Origin: Penelope pileata
Lineage: Eukaryota; Chordata; Aves; Galliformes; Cracidae
Direction: 5' to 3'
Assembly (NCBI GenBank): GCA_013396635.1
Contig: WBMW01004108.1
Span: 1,238,119 to 1,302,118, forward strand
DNA: 64,000 bases
Position 1 is the first letter of the stretch; every line of letters begins with the position of its first letter. The translations under genes were made by a program, and so were the position numbers. Shown here piece after piece: positions 1-14,100 of the stretch. The notes under the pieces are model-generated. The model was given only the letters and a program-made list of their open reading frames with translations. It was not told the DNA's origin and made no database searches.

Positions 1-3000
1 TTGACTGCCCTGGAGAAGAAAACTTTGGCATTTAGCAGCTGAATCGAGGTGTTTTCTGCATCTGTGTTTGTCCCAGCAACACCACTGCTCTCCTTTCCCA
101 ACATGGTGATTATGGAGCTGCACGGAGGAAAGGCCCTCTGGCACTGCGTGTAGTTGCCCAGTCCCATTTTGACTCTGCAGGATCTTCCTTCTCTCACCCC
201 TTGCACTCACACCCCTGTAGACATCACCCTGCTCCCCACACATCACAAGAAATTTTTTACCAGTTGCTTCAGATGCAAACACCTTCCTTCCCTTTCTCCA
301 GACTTGCATCTCTTCCTGCTATTATAGGAACACACCATGCACGCACAGAGGTGTAGGAAGGTATTTGGGAATAACACCCTTCCCCTTTCTTCTTTGGGAG
401 ATGCATTCCCTCTTTCCAAACCCCAGCAGCCACTTCTGCAGCAGCAGCTGACGGAGCAGAAATGTATCTTCCCCCATCCAGGACCCTTTCTTCCTCCCAT
501 CTTCCTCTCCTTCACTGCAGCTTCTGGTATATTCCTAGATTTTTGCTTCCAACAAGAATAAACTCTGCATCCATCCAGTCGAAGCGGATATGGAGTCAAT
601 GCCAAAGGGTTCTCCAGTTTCTATTTATAAATCAGCCAGGGTATTATTATTATTTCTGGGGTTGAAAAAAACAGAAGAAAGCATGCCCTATTTGTGTAGC
701 TCTGCTGTCCTGGAACATTTTGGGTGTTGATCACAAATCCACTCACAACCAGCAGACCAAGCCTCCCATGGCTGCAGCAGAAAGAAGAGGCAAACTCAAT
801 GAGAAGCCAAGGCATGATAAATTTTCTGTTGCCATTGGCTAGCAGTCTTGGATGGGAGAGCCAGCCAGCCCCAGTGCCAGGAGGAAATCTGACACAGATG
901 ACAGTCTGACTTCCAGTACCTAGAAAAAAAGGGCCAGCCAGCTCTGTGTGTGTTTTTTTTTTCTTCAAGAACCTTTATATGCTCAAAGTGTGGAATCCAA
1001 AGCCTATTGCGTTCTCACTCCTGTGCATAGGAACAAACCAGAGCACTATCTCCTGCTGCTGGCAGGGCTCAAGGAGAAGCACTCCAGACACTCTGCCGTA
1101 ACCAGGATCCCCTTGTCCACCTTCCCAGTCTACCTTTTTATTTTTTATTTTTTTATTTTTTTGCATGAAGTGACCTGAGAAGAACTCGCCTGGTGATGCT
1201 ATTTTCCCCCTCTCTGAGTGCGTGGCAGATTTACAGTGGCTCAGTTGGGCTGGGACGCGGTGTCTGGCGACTGTTCCCAGCTGTGCTCCCAAACACACGG
1301 CTGTAGCTGGATGCCCCATCCCAGTAGCTGTCCGAGGTGTCAGGCCATACATTATTTTTATTTATCAAAGGCTATCTGCTTTCAAAACCCCTTCAGATCT
1401 CAGACTGCAGGGTCCAACCCCAGAATACGGGGCCAAGTTTCGAACCTTGTCCTGTCTGAGTAACCCCAAACCTGAGGCGAAGGCAAGCTCATTGCATAAA
1501 GATCAACTTGCTGGCAGTAAAGTGGAAAAAGTTCAACTTGAAGTATTTCTTTATTATTTTACTGAGATGTCTGTGGCTGCCATTCAGAACTCTGGTGCCA
1601 GATGCAATACCAGTATATAAATATAGCTCTTGTATAACGTTATATACATATAGATGTATTTAAATATGTTAAAAGTTAGCTTAAACAGATCTACAGATAG
1701 CTACATGAATATACATATAGCACTGATAGCTACATAAATATACATACAGCACTGATCATCTTCTTCCCTGGGAGTTTAACCTAGAAAAGTCTGAAATGAA
1801 TAGGGAGGGTGAGGTTTTTTTCTAGCTAAAAGATTTCTGGGCAGAAAATTCAGCCCTACAAAATCAAGACGTCCTGAAGAAGATGGTAAAAGTAATGATG
1901 AATGTCTATGAGATAAATCACGTTGGAATATTCTTGTTTTGCTGATCTGACGTGAGGTGCTTTGTTTCCAATCCATTCAATAGTATTGTCCTATCAATGT
2001 ATTGATTTATGGGAGTTGTACTTCAAAATCCCATCAGTCTTGCAGAATGAATTGCCTGGAAGACTTAGCTCACCGTGTCCTTACTATAAGGCATGCATTC
2101 TTTTCACAAAGTTTTACTTGGTGCATGACAAGAGATGTAATCTGACTATAGAGCTTTCCTCCTACAAAGGGAAAAAGATTCAAACCACTTTAGAGACCAT
2201 GGCTCTAATACACCACATCAGAGAAACACAGCTTGGTGATGAAAAAGCCGAAAACAAAGGTTTGTTTCAGCCAGTCGAACTAGAATGTTTCAATTTTGGG
2301 AAGGCTGAAATATTTCTCTTCGGCTGAGTTCTTGAGACAAAACAGTCCTATATTTTTCATTGAAATTTCTCTTAGTTCTGTGCCACAGAAAAAAAAAAAA
2401 TGAAAAAAACTCTATTTCTTGTCTTAATAATGGCTCAAAGCAAATAGTGGGTGGAAAATTCCAAACCTCAATTTGAGAATTCACTAAATGAGAATAGTAC
2501 TTTCGTGTAAAATAATTCGTGTACTTGAATGGCTTCATCACTGAGGGTTCACACCCTTACCACCAAACAATGGAAGTGCCATTTTTGTTGCTTATTTCAA
2601 CAGAAAGGTGCTGTCTCCTTGTGAAAAGATGGTGACAATCAAACACCCCATGGAATGATTGTAAACCACGCTGTTAAAACTGGGAATTCAGCTAGAAAAT
2701 GTCTTTGTTTCCCCATTAAAATTTGTAGTCTAAACATAATTATCCTTGCTTCTTATCATTGGGTTTTAAACATTAGGGGAGTAGATAGGAAACCTTGCTG
2801 AAACTAAAAAGGAAATCTAATCCCTTTTTATTCCTTATGCTCTTAATATTCATTGATTACTTATATCAGATGCCTACTTATTTACAAGCTGTCCCTACTA
2901 TTATTTAAGGTTTAAGATGGAAATTCTCCAATAAACAAACCAATCTGGAGCTTAAAATGTGTAGAAAGAAGTGCTCGCCCTATGTAAAATGATCTTCCAC

Positions 3001-3592
3001 TTGGAAATACCTTGCAATTATATTTGTGAAATAGATATGAAAAAGAAGAAATGAATCCCGAAAAATGTCAGATTTCCCCTTTGAGGAGCTGAGAGTTTAC
3101 GAGCTTCTCTTAGATGAACGAGAACGAGCCATTCGTGTGTATTTTGAAAGGGAAGTAGAAGTATGTTCTTATTCTAGGATATTCCTCCAGTGTGGTAAGA
3201 AATGACTTGGCAAAGGACAGGCTCTGCCTTGCTAAAAACATTTATAGCTGATTGTAGAGAGATTGGGCCGTGGCTGTTGTCTAATTGCCTTGAACTAATT
3301 TCCTTGTTCCGTTAAGTACTAGGGGCTGGAAGGCAAGGCAGGCATCTTCTAGAAATACAACAGAGGCTGATAAATGTGCTCAGCCTCACAGATTGAACAA
3401 CAGGTGCAGCGCAGCTTGCAAGCTTTATTTAGATCTGTTATTTTTCCTAAATCCATCCTGAAGTGCCACAGGAGCTCTGTGCAGACACGAGGACACCTTT
3501 GCACCAGGTTTGCCTTACAAGTGGCAGAGACCTATTACACAAATAATGACCAGCATCCACAATGCAGTTGGATCTCCCTCAATTTGCAGGGA
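1..3592. other. Non-coding stretch, no gene recognised
   Basis: Contains T-rich low complexity near 1130-1163 and the tandem duplication at 1699-1756. Reading frames of up to 132 codons overlap each other on both strands and show no family motif. Confidence 0.6.
1699..1756. repeat. 29 bp tandem duplication
   Basis: Units 1699-1727 and 1728-1756 both begin AGCTACAT and end GCACTGAT. They differ at two of 29 positions (G/A and T/C). Confidence 0.9.
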
Positions 3593-3655
3593 GATCACAG
3601 AATCACAGAATTGCAGGGGTTGTAAGGGACCTCAAGAGATCATCGATGAGCCTCT
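3593..3655 (-). mobile_element. Decayed CR1 3' end
   Basis: ATCACAGAATCACAGAATTG, CAGGGGTTGTAAGGGACCTC and AAGAGATCATCGA match the reversed last 60 bp of CR1. Confidence 0.78.
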
Positions 3656-6600
3656 AAAAGATGTCTGCAAGTGTTTACAGTCAGTTGCAGCAAATACAAG
3701 TAGATGTTTAAGCAGATCACCAACCATCAGTTTACAGACACTCCTACCACAGCATGTATTTTTGTGGGTTTTTGGTGTTTTTTCCTTTTTTTTTTTTTAA
3801 ATAGTAAACCTATAATTAATTCCTATTTGACGTAGAAAGAGACTTAGAGAGTTGTAAGCCGTGGTCATGGCTTCCTACAAGGTGTAGAAGATCTGAAATA
3901 TCTAAGGTGATCCAAAGGTGCTGACTACATCTCAGAGGAAGGTAAGAGGAAGGCTAATGAATGAAAATAAACTAACAGGAAAAAAAAGTTAACTTTTACT
4001 GCCAAGCTGATCTGGGGAGAAAATGCCTTCTTTCTTGACTTCAGATTGCTTATTGAGATGATGGGGAAGATCCAAGAAAATTCCATTCATCAATAGTATT
4101 AACATCTACTGAGTGCACCCTGGGTTTCTCTGTAGCAATTCTTGGCTACTTCAGGGAAATTAAAAATTAAATCTTTCTCCTTTCAGAGCAAGATCCTATG
4201 AAGAACATCTGCCTTCTAAAGGGAACAAGTGGAATCCCAAGACAACAAAATTAATATGATAGTCTATGTGACAAACAAATACAATTATCAAAAAGCAGTG
4301 AGATCACTCTTCAATGTCTACATCAAATCAAATGCTTAAGCACTCAATACAAATATTGAACAGCATTCATTCAGTGCCTTCCATTGACTTTTCATGCTCC
4401 ATTTTAAAACACTACAGACACCTTGTCCCTGTAAATTCCTAGAACTTCACTCTGCTGGTGGCTGGAAACCTACATTCCAGTTTCAACTTGTTCACAGTCA
4501 GGTCTTTCCCTTCCACATATCCTTTCTGATGGTTTAACACAAGGTTCAATGGGTTCAATGTGATCATTTCATCCAGGAATCACGAGTGTTTTCAAAACAA
4601 AGCTCAACGATCTGGCTGTGGAGCTGAATCCTGATGTGGAAAGAAAGTACATCAAAATTCACTTTGTTCCCAGGCACCTGGGCAGGTTGTCACGTCTCAC
4701 ACTGCTTTTTTGGGGTTGGCATGAACGTGGTGGAGACCCACATGCTCCATTGAACAAACGCTGAAGGGGTCATTGCTTCTGGCACCATCAAGGGGCTGTG
4801 ATCACACATTTTTGGGCAATTTCTGGTGAACGCTGATTAATTATATATGGAAAGAGCCATGCACACACCCTACTTCAACTTGTACAGCTATGGTACATGT
4901 GTTATGAGCAGCTGAAATGAGAGTGGACACGGCTTGTCCTTCCTTGCTTGTTAGGAATGAGCTGGTTTGTGCCACGTAGCACTTGGTTTCACCCCCAGGA
5001 ACAAGGTCATCATTGCCACTGTCACTGTGAAGGTCACAGTCCCTTTCTGTGGGGAAACAGATGGCACCCATGCAAGTCTCCTGGGAATGGAGCAGTGCTA
5101 TCTAAACTGAGCCATGTGAAGGTGAATTTCAGTTAGACATCCTGGAAGAACTGCAAAATAAGAGGGTAAAGAAAATCAGAAGGAAGAGAACAGCTTTTGG
5201 AGCCTGCTCCTCATTCTGTGTTTGAATTCCTACGAAGAAGTGGCGGTCATTTAATTTTATTATATAGGAATTTCCTAATATTGCTTGATCTTTCATATCA
5301 GTTGCCATGCGCAGAGATCATAAGAGAATAATTTTCCACTCCTATTTTTTTTCCATCCTCTAAATGGGAGTGATAAAATGGAGTTTATTTAATCAATGGA
5401 AGAGCTGTGCTTATCTCTGTTTTTTCTCACGGAACCTTAGGTACCAATCTCGTTTAATGACACCATATGCAGACACATGCATGTGAGTGTAGAGATTAAT
5501 CCTGAGCGATGTTTTTCTCATTTTCCCACCTACTTCCAAGCTGATACTTTGTACACTGAAGATGCATCAAGCTCATCCATATGCAGTTGCTGTATAAGCA
5601 TGTGAGATGAGCAAGTAGAGCTGCTGCTCAGGCTAGACCCTGTGCTGGCAAGCACTACAGCATCCATCCCTTTTGTAAATTAGTCATACTCCTTTTTAAT
5701 GATACTGAGACTTCTGCCCACATAATGCGGGATCTCACTTGGGCACAGGATTCATTTCCATGTCAGCAGCTGCCACAGCATCTGGACCTGTGGTTTCAGC
5801 ACCTAAGTTTTTCTCATTAGTAGGTGGTATATGGCCTCCTGCAAGCAAAATGGGCTTTGCCAAGAAGAAAAGCAATCCATCATCCTTAAAGAAAGAAAAA
5901 TTAAAAACAAAACCTCAACTTGACAAATTAATTCTTGTAGTTCAAAGTGCTAGATCCATTGCTGCCTATTTCAGACAATATTTGCTTTGTTTAAAAAAAA
6001 ATCATGAGACAAAGCAGATGGATAAATATAAAATCTGCAAAAAGCCAGAAAAATCCTGGATCATAGATGTCCTTGATTATCAACATGAGAGAACTGATGG
6101 TGATTGCTGAACTAAGGCAGACACTGCTTACGTGACCCTGAGGGGGTCTTCTCAAATCCTTCCTGTTACCCCAAATCTTCAGTTGTATCTGCTGTGATGG
6201 TGTTGTAAGGCTCACTCAACAGTGATGCTGAAAGCGAGGCTGCAAAGGGTGAGGAGCGCTTTGGAGATAATCCTCTCAGCAAAAGTTGAGATTTGCATGA
6301 GTTCAAGAATATGATGTTGAGGTGACGTTCTCCAAGGACAGTACCACGAAATAAAAACTTTCTGCCCTGATGGACTCCTTTTTTCCCCAGAGGGATCAAC
6401 ATTTGGATGGCCAGTATGTTTGGGTGAGCCACAGTGGCTGTTGGATGGTCCTCCAAGCTCCACTGCTCTAGGAGCCCTGAATTCACCTGCAGGTGGCAAG
6501 AAAACTGCATAGCACTGGCCTATTTTCAGAATGAAAAGAGTCAATGGCTTCAGAGTCCTTTAGCCAGAATCTGATTCATTACAAACATGATTTCTTTTGT

Positions 6601-9600
6601 TTAAAACACTTCACAGTGGATATTACATAGGACTTGTAATTGATTGCAAATTTGCTAACATCTGAGGTACTAGTATTAAGTATTCTTGCTGGGAACAAGA
6701 TACTATCAATCAGCTTGCAAATAACATAACCAAATACTCTGTGTGTATGTGCATCTACTAGACTGGATCCATGGAACAGCCAACTTCTTGATATGCAGCC
6801 GCTAGTGAGTCCTTCCTATCTTCAGACTCAGCCTGAGAAACTGAGATACCCTACTCAGTTATTCCCAGCATCCAGGCAGTCCTTAGTGATGATGCTATTC
6901 TCTGAATTCTTCTCAGTCATCAGAAGAGAGTGTTTAGACTCCAGGACTGGAGATGTGGATCCAGAGAGGTCACCTACAGCTGGCCCAGAGTGCTCTCGTC
7001 CTGTAGCGTGAGGATGCACTTACTCCCACAGCACAGAGTTGCCTTAACAAATTGTTCAATGAGACTTATCCAAGAGAATAAAGTTAATTATTACTACTAC
7101 TACTATATCTAAATTGAGTCTGTTGGGCTTTGGCAGGAATGAACAAAGTTAGACAAAGTAGAACAATGCTAATAATTACGATTATGTGAAGTAGGCCAAT
7201 AATTTAATACACATGTTCTGGGTTTCTGCCCTCTGGTCAGTGGTTTTTGGGACAGAGAAGGAACACAGAACACATTCTCAGAACTGATGGGGTAGCGGTC
7301 TCTCAGTGCTGGCTGTTCAATTTATTTAATGAACTGGATGGCATAAATAATATCCTAAGAGAAGAGAAAAACAAATACGTCACCAGGTTGAGATCAACAG
7401 CAGCTGACGAAGTGGCAATGATTCCTTTAAAAAAGGTGTTGGCGTGGGGACATTCTGGGTATGGGTTTATGGTACAGGTTTGAAAAAGCTGCAAATAGCT
7501 CAGTGGTTTAAAAGGATGAGAGGGGTCTGAATTATAGTATGAGAGAAGCCAAAGTGTATTCTGGCTAGCCTAGAATAAAAGCTAATGAAACCTAAGCAGA
7601 CATAAATTTTTGGACATTTTTTTGGAAAACTCCTTTATGCTGTAGTGTTGTTTGTACTTATGAGTACCTGGCTTTTCATCAGTAGAATTCAAACCACTTT
7701 GTAAGGGAGTTCTGTCTCTTTATCCTCTCTTTATAAATGAGGATTTTGAAATAAAAGGATAAGAGGTCATTGCTCAGAAGAATAAAAAGGGGAAGAGGAC
7801 CGTATATCCTGAGGCCCCATTCAATACTCTCAGAACTTGCTGTTGTGTAAATGCAGAGATCAAATGCTGGGTGGCTCCAGAAATACATCTGAGGACAAGC
7901 TTTATTTAATTACCAGTTATAGAACCAAGACGTGAAATTCCCTGACTCCACCCATCAATCTGGCCTTCTCCTGACCCAGGAGACCAGAACAAGATGCAGT
8001 TCTCAATGCAGTGTGTGAGCATTCCAAACAGTCACACATCTGTACGAGGTTGGCTCTCCCTCAACAGATTTCACAAGACAGAGACAAGCAAGAACTGCTT
8101 TGACTCTTTGAACAACAATGGAAAAGTCGTGTCTTTTTTGCAAAGCTTCTCCCAGATTCTTTTTTGGATGGGAGTTGAAGCATATTATACCCTGAACACA
8201 GCCCACATCGCAACCCAAGCTCCCTGGCCGTGCATGTTGCCTATGTGTTGACTTATCCCGCTGGCTCTGGCCTGGATCAGTTGGCTTTCCAGGCTGACAA
8301 ACTCAGGCAGAAAGTTGTTGATTCCCACGTGGAAGTGGGAATTTCCCCCCTCGGTGTTGTGTTGATACAATGCCTAGTGCCATATCTGAGATGCTTTACT
8401 GTCTGGGTTTATACATGCTCAAAGTTGAATGGCTTGAATGATCAATCTAAATGGTCCATGTGCCAAAGAGAAAGATGAAGAAAGAAATAATGCAGAAGAC
8501 GTACCTAAAATCCTATCACTTTTTGTGTCTTAAGGGCTTGAGCCAGGGCTCTGTCTTAAGAGCATCTAAAAACTTGTATTTTGGGGAATGTAAAGGGCTC
8601 TACTAGCAGCACAGTCAGCATGGTAGTATCAAGTCATCGTAGTCAGAGCTTTCACCCAGGAGACACATTACTCTGACCAGTGTTCTACCAACTAGATCAA
8701 AATCCTGCTTCCTCATACTCATTCTCCTTCAGGCTTCATAAACTGTCTCTTCTTTCCTGTGCTCCATCCCAGTTTCAACATGTAGAGAAGATGGCACAGC
8801 TGTGCAGAACAGCCTGGAGACTGTAAAGTTAAATTCCATAAAAATTAAGAGGCTTTACTATCTTCAGCTGAAGGATGTGCTTGTACCTCAGAGCTCCAGC
8901 TTTTGGTGAGTGCTCTAAACACAACCATCGGTTTGCAGTCTTTCCAATTTGAATACCTCTTATTATTTCTCATGACAAAAGGGAAATCTAAATGGAGAAT
9001 CCAAGCCTGTTACGAACCGGATTTATTCTTGTTGATTCCTTAGAGGCAGTTTAGAGTTCTCTGAGGATGTCCAAGCCACCCTTGAAAACCTATTATCCCA
9101 TTAATGAATGTAGTTATCACTTTTGTGCTGAAGTTATTGCTGCTGAGTTATCTCGAGGTTACTCCAAGTCTCCTAACTTCACTACATCCGCAGGAACTTA
9201 GGAACTTCTTCCCCGTTTCTGGCTGTTGGCTTTTAGCAATCCCAGCCAAGGAAAATGACAAGGACTGAGGAAACATTCAGACTACAAATGGCAGAACTGG
9301 GCTGAGTGAAGGATGGCTGAGGAAAGGGATTTTGGAGTGTATATGTAAACTTTGGCAACTAAAGCCCACTTTAACCTTTTTAAGAACTCAGTAGAATAGG
9401 AACCTGTTCTCCAAAAACTTAAGGGAGGTTTCAGAAAGCTTGGATTTCACCTTGAAAAATTTTACAAACCCCTCACTACAAAAGATAAGTTTCCTCATGA
9501 AATCTGCTGACTTAACTCCCATGTGTGTATTCATGAGAGCGAAAATTGCCATTAAAAGCATCCAGGTACAGATAGGGCCTGAAAATAATAAGTAATGGTT

Positions 9601-10137
9601 ATGCTACATCTGCCAAAATCCCTTTGTACCAAAAAGTGCCATGTAGATGTCCTGAGAACTCTAGCTGGCTTAACCTCCCAGAGTTATTCATATTTTCTAG
9701 ATAGCTCAACTTGAAAGGAATGTGCATCCTGGCACAGCATCAGCCCTTTGGCCTCCAGCAGGCAAATGGGAAAGATCAGGTTGTCCTGATTGTTCGTATC
9801 CATGCCAGGCACTCTGCAATGCTGCATGGATGTGGAAACATTTGAACACAAATATAATTGTATGCAACGGTGAATTGCTCCAAGAAAATAGTAAATTTTA
9901 AAGACCTATATGGCTGATTCCCCATTTTCTCCAAAACCATCTGAAAGAGCTTAGGAACTATTAAACTATTTCTATTACCCTCATGCGTGTAGTAACTGGG
10001 AAAAGGGAAATCTTCCTTAGAAGGATGAAAGAAGATCAGGTTGTTTAGTTCAGCAGAGGAAGGCTGAAGCAGAATGTAACTGCTCCCTCTGCATGTACTC
10101 TAGGATAATAATAATTATAAAAGCAAAGAAAATTAAA

Positions 10138-10153
10138 TATATATATATAAATA
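10138..10153. repeat. TA dinucleotide run
   Basis: A short ATATATATATA run, AT-rich flanks. Confidence 0.8.
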
Positions 10154-10676
10154 GCTCTATAATAGCAAGGCGTCTATTCAAGGTCGACCTAGATAAGATT
10201 TGTTGGAGGAGACCATTTGACAGCTCTGACATAGGTCTCTAAGACCAGCACTTATTGACAAAATACGGGACTTTGTAGTGCCTCCCCTCCCAAAGCCAAC
10301 CCAGACTTAGCACTAGTCTAGTCTTTAGCCAACAAAATTCTCTTTTGGATTTACTTATTTGGCTGCTTAACTTCTCCTCAATCCCAGACGACAGTAGAGG
10401 AAACTGTTGACCTGCTAAGCCTTCATTGAAATGTTTTTGTGCTGTGGACGTTCGGGCTGAAATCATCCATCAACTCCTGAAAAGGACATTGTGACGAGTA
10501 AAATATTTCAGAACTCTGACTCATAACCTGCCTGAAGGATCAAAATTCTGTGTGTTCGAACTGGTGAGTTTACTCTAAGTGAAAGCAGTCACGAAAACAT
10601 CAGGTACTGTTTCTAAGGGCTGCTGCTAGCCATTAAATGCTGAATCTTAAGTCAATATTACATATCTTTTTGAGAT

Positions 10677-10704
10677 CCCTTGATATGGTTCCCTTGATAT
10701 GGTT
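10677..10704. repeat. Perfect 14 bp tandem duplication
   Basis: CCCTTGATATGGTT occurs twice in a row with no mismatch. Confidence 0.9.
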
Positions 10705-11054
10705 ATAATTTTGTATTCTTTCTCCCATAATTTCCTATAGAAACTTATCCAAGAGAAAAACCTGGAAGGCCATATGAGAATTTTGGCTTTTGCTGGCAAA
10801 TCTTACAAACGAAGCAAGCCAAAATTGCAGATTCCAGCCTAAAGAGTGGGAACGTAGTTTTGGAGAAGAGTGAAGAAAAAATCTTATTCTAGCTTTAAAT
10901 GACAACTACTTGGCCTATATTGAGTTGGGAGTAAATAGGAGGTGTAGAAGAGGAAATTATAAATAGGAATAGAGATCTAGGATCAGACTAAATAGTAGGT
11001 TGAATCACTCTCTAGCAACACACTCCAAAAGAAATCTCAGGAGGAGAGGAATTA

Positions 11055-11135
11055 AAGAATCACAGAGGTTTGGGGTTGGGAGGGACCTTCTAAAATCATT
11101 TTATCCAGCTCTGTTCTCTGAGGCAGGATAAGTAT
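11055..11135 (-). mobile_element. Decayed CR1 3' end
   Basis: AGAATCACAGAGGTTTGGGG, TTGGGAGGGACCTTCTAAAA and TTATCCAGCTCTG match the reversed CR1 terminal segment with several changes. Confidence 0.8.
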
Positions 11136-14100
11136 TTCCAACAGATGTGTCTGTGACCTGCCTCTGAACAGTACCAGAGAAGAGTTCAGAGTACTACCAG
11201 CACAGAACTGAACTTAGCATCTGTAACACCATAACTAAAGTTTTTTATTATTTTTTTTTAAGACTCTAATGTGTATTCCAAGGCTTTTTATATGGCCAGA
11301 ATGTAGCACCTGATGAGGACAACAACCCTTGAAAAGCTGAATTACCCCTTGGCTTACTCTTCTGCCTGTTGATGAACCCAAACCACCATCAAGTGTTATT
11401 TTTTCTGGCTTGGACATATCCAATCTCAGTCTTGTGCAGTTTTCTACAAAATTACTCAACATGTTCAATGTAATGGAAGGTCCTGATCAGGGGGTATTTG
11501 CTAAACTCAAGGTTTCTTTTGAGATTGAGAAAATAATACCTTATTTTTTTGTTCTAAAAAGTAAGCCCACAGCATGTAGAATGTCGTAAGACCAAACTAA
11601 AAACAAAACACAACCAAAACGAAACAGAAAACACCTTTGCAGGGAATATCATCTGGGAACTATAAACAATCTTAGAGATTCCAGGACATCAGCAAATGAT
11701 TATTTTATTAGAATGACATCATGCTTCAGCACTGGGCCAGAATAAATGTAATATTTTTGTAATGTTTTGTTGTAATGAAGTGCAACCTTAAATTTACAGG
11801 CTTTAAAACCCAAAGTGAAAGAAGTCTTCACTCATGGGTCTCTGGTGACAAAGTTGTTCTAGTTGTTGATTTTACCAGGAAGACATGACATTTTTCATTC
11901 CAAGAACACCTTACTATTTAAAAATGATATATTAGAATGCTGTTTGGTGCAGCTAGGAATATTATTTTAGAATATTTGTTTGCTGGAGTCCCTTCCAGAA
12001 ATACGCAGATGGGTGGAGAAACAAGGTCAGAGATCTGGCAAAGGCACAAAGCCAGTGCTAAACTTTTCACAATGGCAACTCAGGATGGATTGAGCTCCAG
12101 ATTCTGACATTTGAAATAAACTAAATAAAATTTAAAAAGTAGCCAAGATGTCCATGTCATCTCCATGTGAGTTAAGAGAGGGTTGGTTGTTTAAATAGAG
12201 GTGTCTGGGGCCATTTCGGATGACCCAAGGTGCCCTGCCTGGATCACAGCTGCCAGCCCCAGAGACCTGAGCTCCTGTGTCATATTTGCCAGACCCATGC
12301 AGCTATTTCGTATATTCGAGATGTTGCAGCTTCACAGAGTGCCTGTGAGAAAGACAAAGGGAGGGAGATCAATTCCTCTGTAGCAGAGGAAAGAGTGCAC
12401 AATTGGCATTTGTTATTCAAAGTCATAGCCTACTCATCTTATGTATAAGTATTTAAAAAAAAAATGCTGGACTTAAAGACCCCTTCTATCTAGTAGGAAA
12501 AGATCTAATAAATCCAGGCTTTGGAATGTGAAGCTAAATTAATTCAGCTGAGATTAAGGAGTGGTGGTGATTTACCACTGGAACAATCTGCTAGGCTCCC
12601 CTGCTTCGGAACTCAACGACTTTATGACAAAAGTTCCCAAGGCAAACACCTGTTCCTGGATTCAGAAGAAGAGTGATCATTTACATTTTTAAGCTATGTT
12701 TTCCATATCAGATAATAAGGTTTAATTGTCCTTCCTGGTCTTAAAACTCTCATGAGCCAGATATACATTGCAGTCTCCTGAGGTCACTGCCTTAGTTTCC
12801 AGGCCATGATATCTTTCCCATTCCATCCAGAAAGTCTGCTCTGGAGCCACAGCTGAAGTGCAATGGCTTTCATTGCTCTGCTCATTGTAACATAATCAAT
12901 CTCATATGCTTGTCCTGCTGTTGTGACTGTAGAGGAACGGCACTCTGTTTCTTGTAACAACTAAACCTATAAATACAGTTGCTAAACCTCAGAGGGGATC
13001 AGGCTTGGTGCATGAACAGTGCCATGACTGTCCCAGACTTCTTCTAGCCATCGTTCACCTGCATTTATCTCTTTTCAGAGATTACGCTGTATCTTTCAGT
13101 ATATCATGAAGTTTTCAATCCAAATTCTGTTTCTACATCAGAACCATCATTCAATCTACTGATGGAATAGGTAGGATAGAGCCTAAAACCTCTAAAACCA
13201 GGTGTAGCGTGAGGTTTAGCTTAGTGAGCACCTTCCTGTGCTTTGTGGCTGAGCATGGGGAGCGAGGAGACCTCCAACAGAGCTGTTCTTCTGTCTTAGG
13301 CACAGCACTCAGCGGAGAGACATCATACAGATGCAAATCTGCAAGAATCAGACGACAAGATGTGAATGTGAAGCATGGTCCTACAGCCTCAGTTAATTCT
13401 CCAGGCACGAAGACTATAGACCAACACCCTTGAAATTTACAGGACATCCACAAGCTTGGATGCCCCCAAAACAACCGCATGATCGATCCATCTGCTAAGG
13501 GTGGCTCAATACAAAGACCTTGCTATGTCATTGCAGTTACTCAGCTGTGTCATTTATCAGACTGAAGACTTCATGCATCGAATTAATTAGGCTCTACATT
13601 GTTCAGACCTAGGACCTCATGTAGCAAGTGAAGCAGAGGTCAGGGGTGACTGAGTGCAGCTGCTAAAAGCTGCTCTGTAAGCAATCAAGTGTGAAAAAAG
13701 AGCCTGAGGACACGTTTTATTCAGCTCAGGCATGGCTCAGCAGGAGGACTAGAGACTGGATGCATGAAGGACTGTGAATTCCATGGAGATATTTCCAGGA
13801 TTGTTTCCTGAGGATCCCATTTAAAGAAGGAAATGAGTCAGGTCGCTGGGCTGCCTCCATAATTTCTCATGCCCTTGGGATGGAGGTAAATGTTTCATGC
13901 AGCCCTGGAAATCTTAACACACACTCCGATATGGGGTTACTTCACTATAGGTCTGCACCATGCAAGCTGCAATAGGAAAGCTGCACAAATCTGAGGGCTT
14001 CTGACATGCTTCCTGGGACTCCTGTTCCAAAATAGGCATCTCCACTTGAACTAGTGTTCATTTTCTTTTAAGTGGAAAAAGACAGACAGGTCATTTTAGC

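Noticed and set aside
1425..1460. tRNA B-box-like GGTTCGAAACT on the minus strand
   Set aside because: No A-box or cloverleaf can be built around it.
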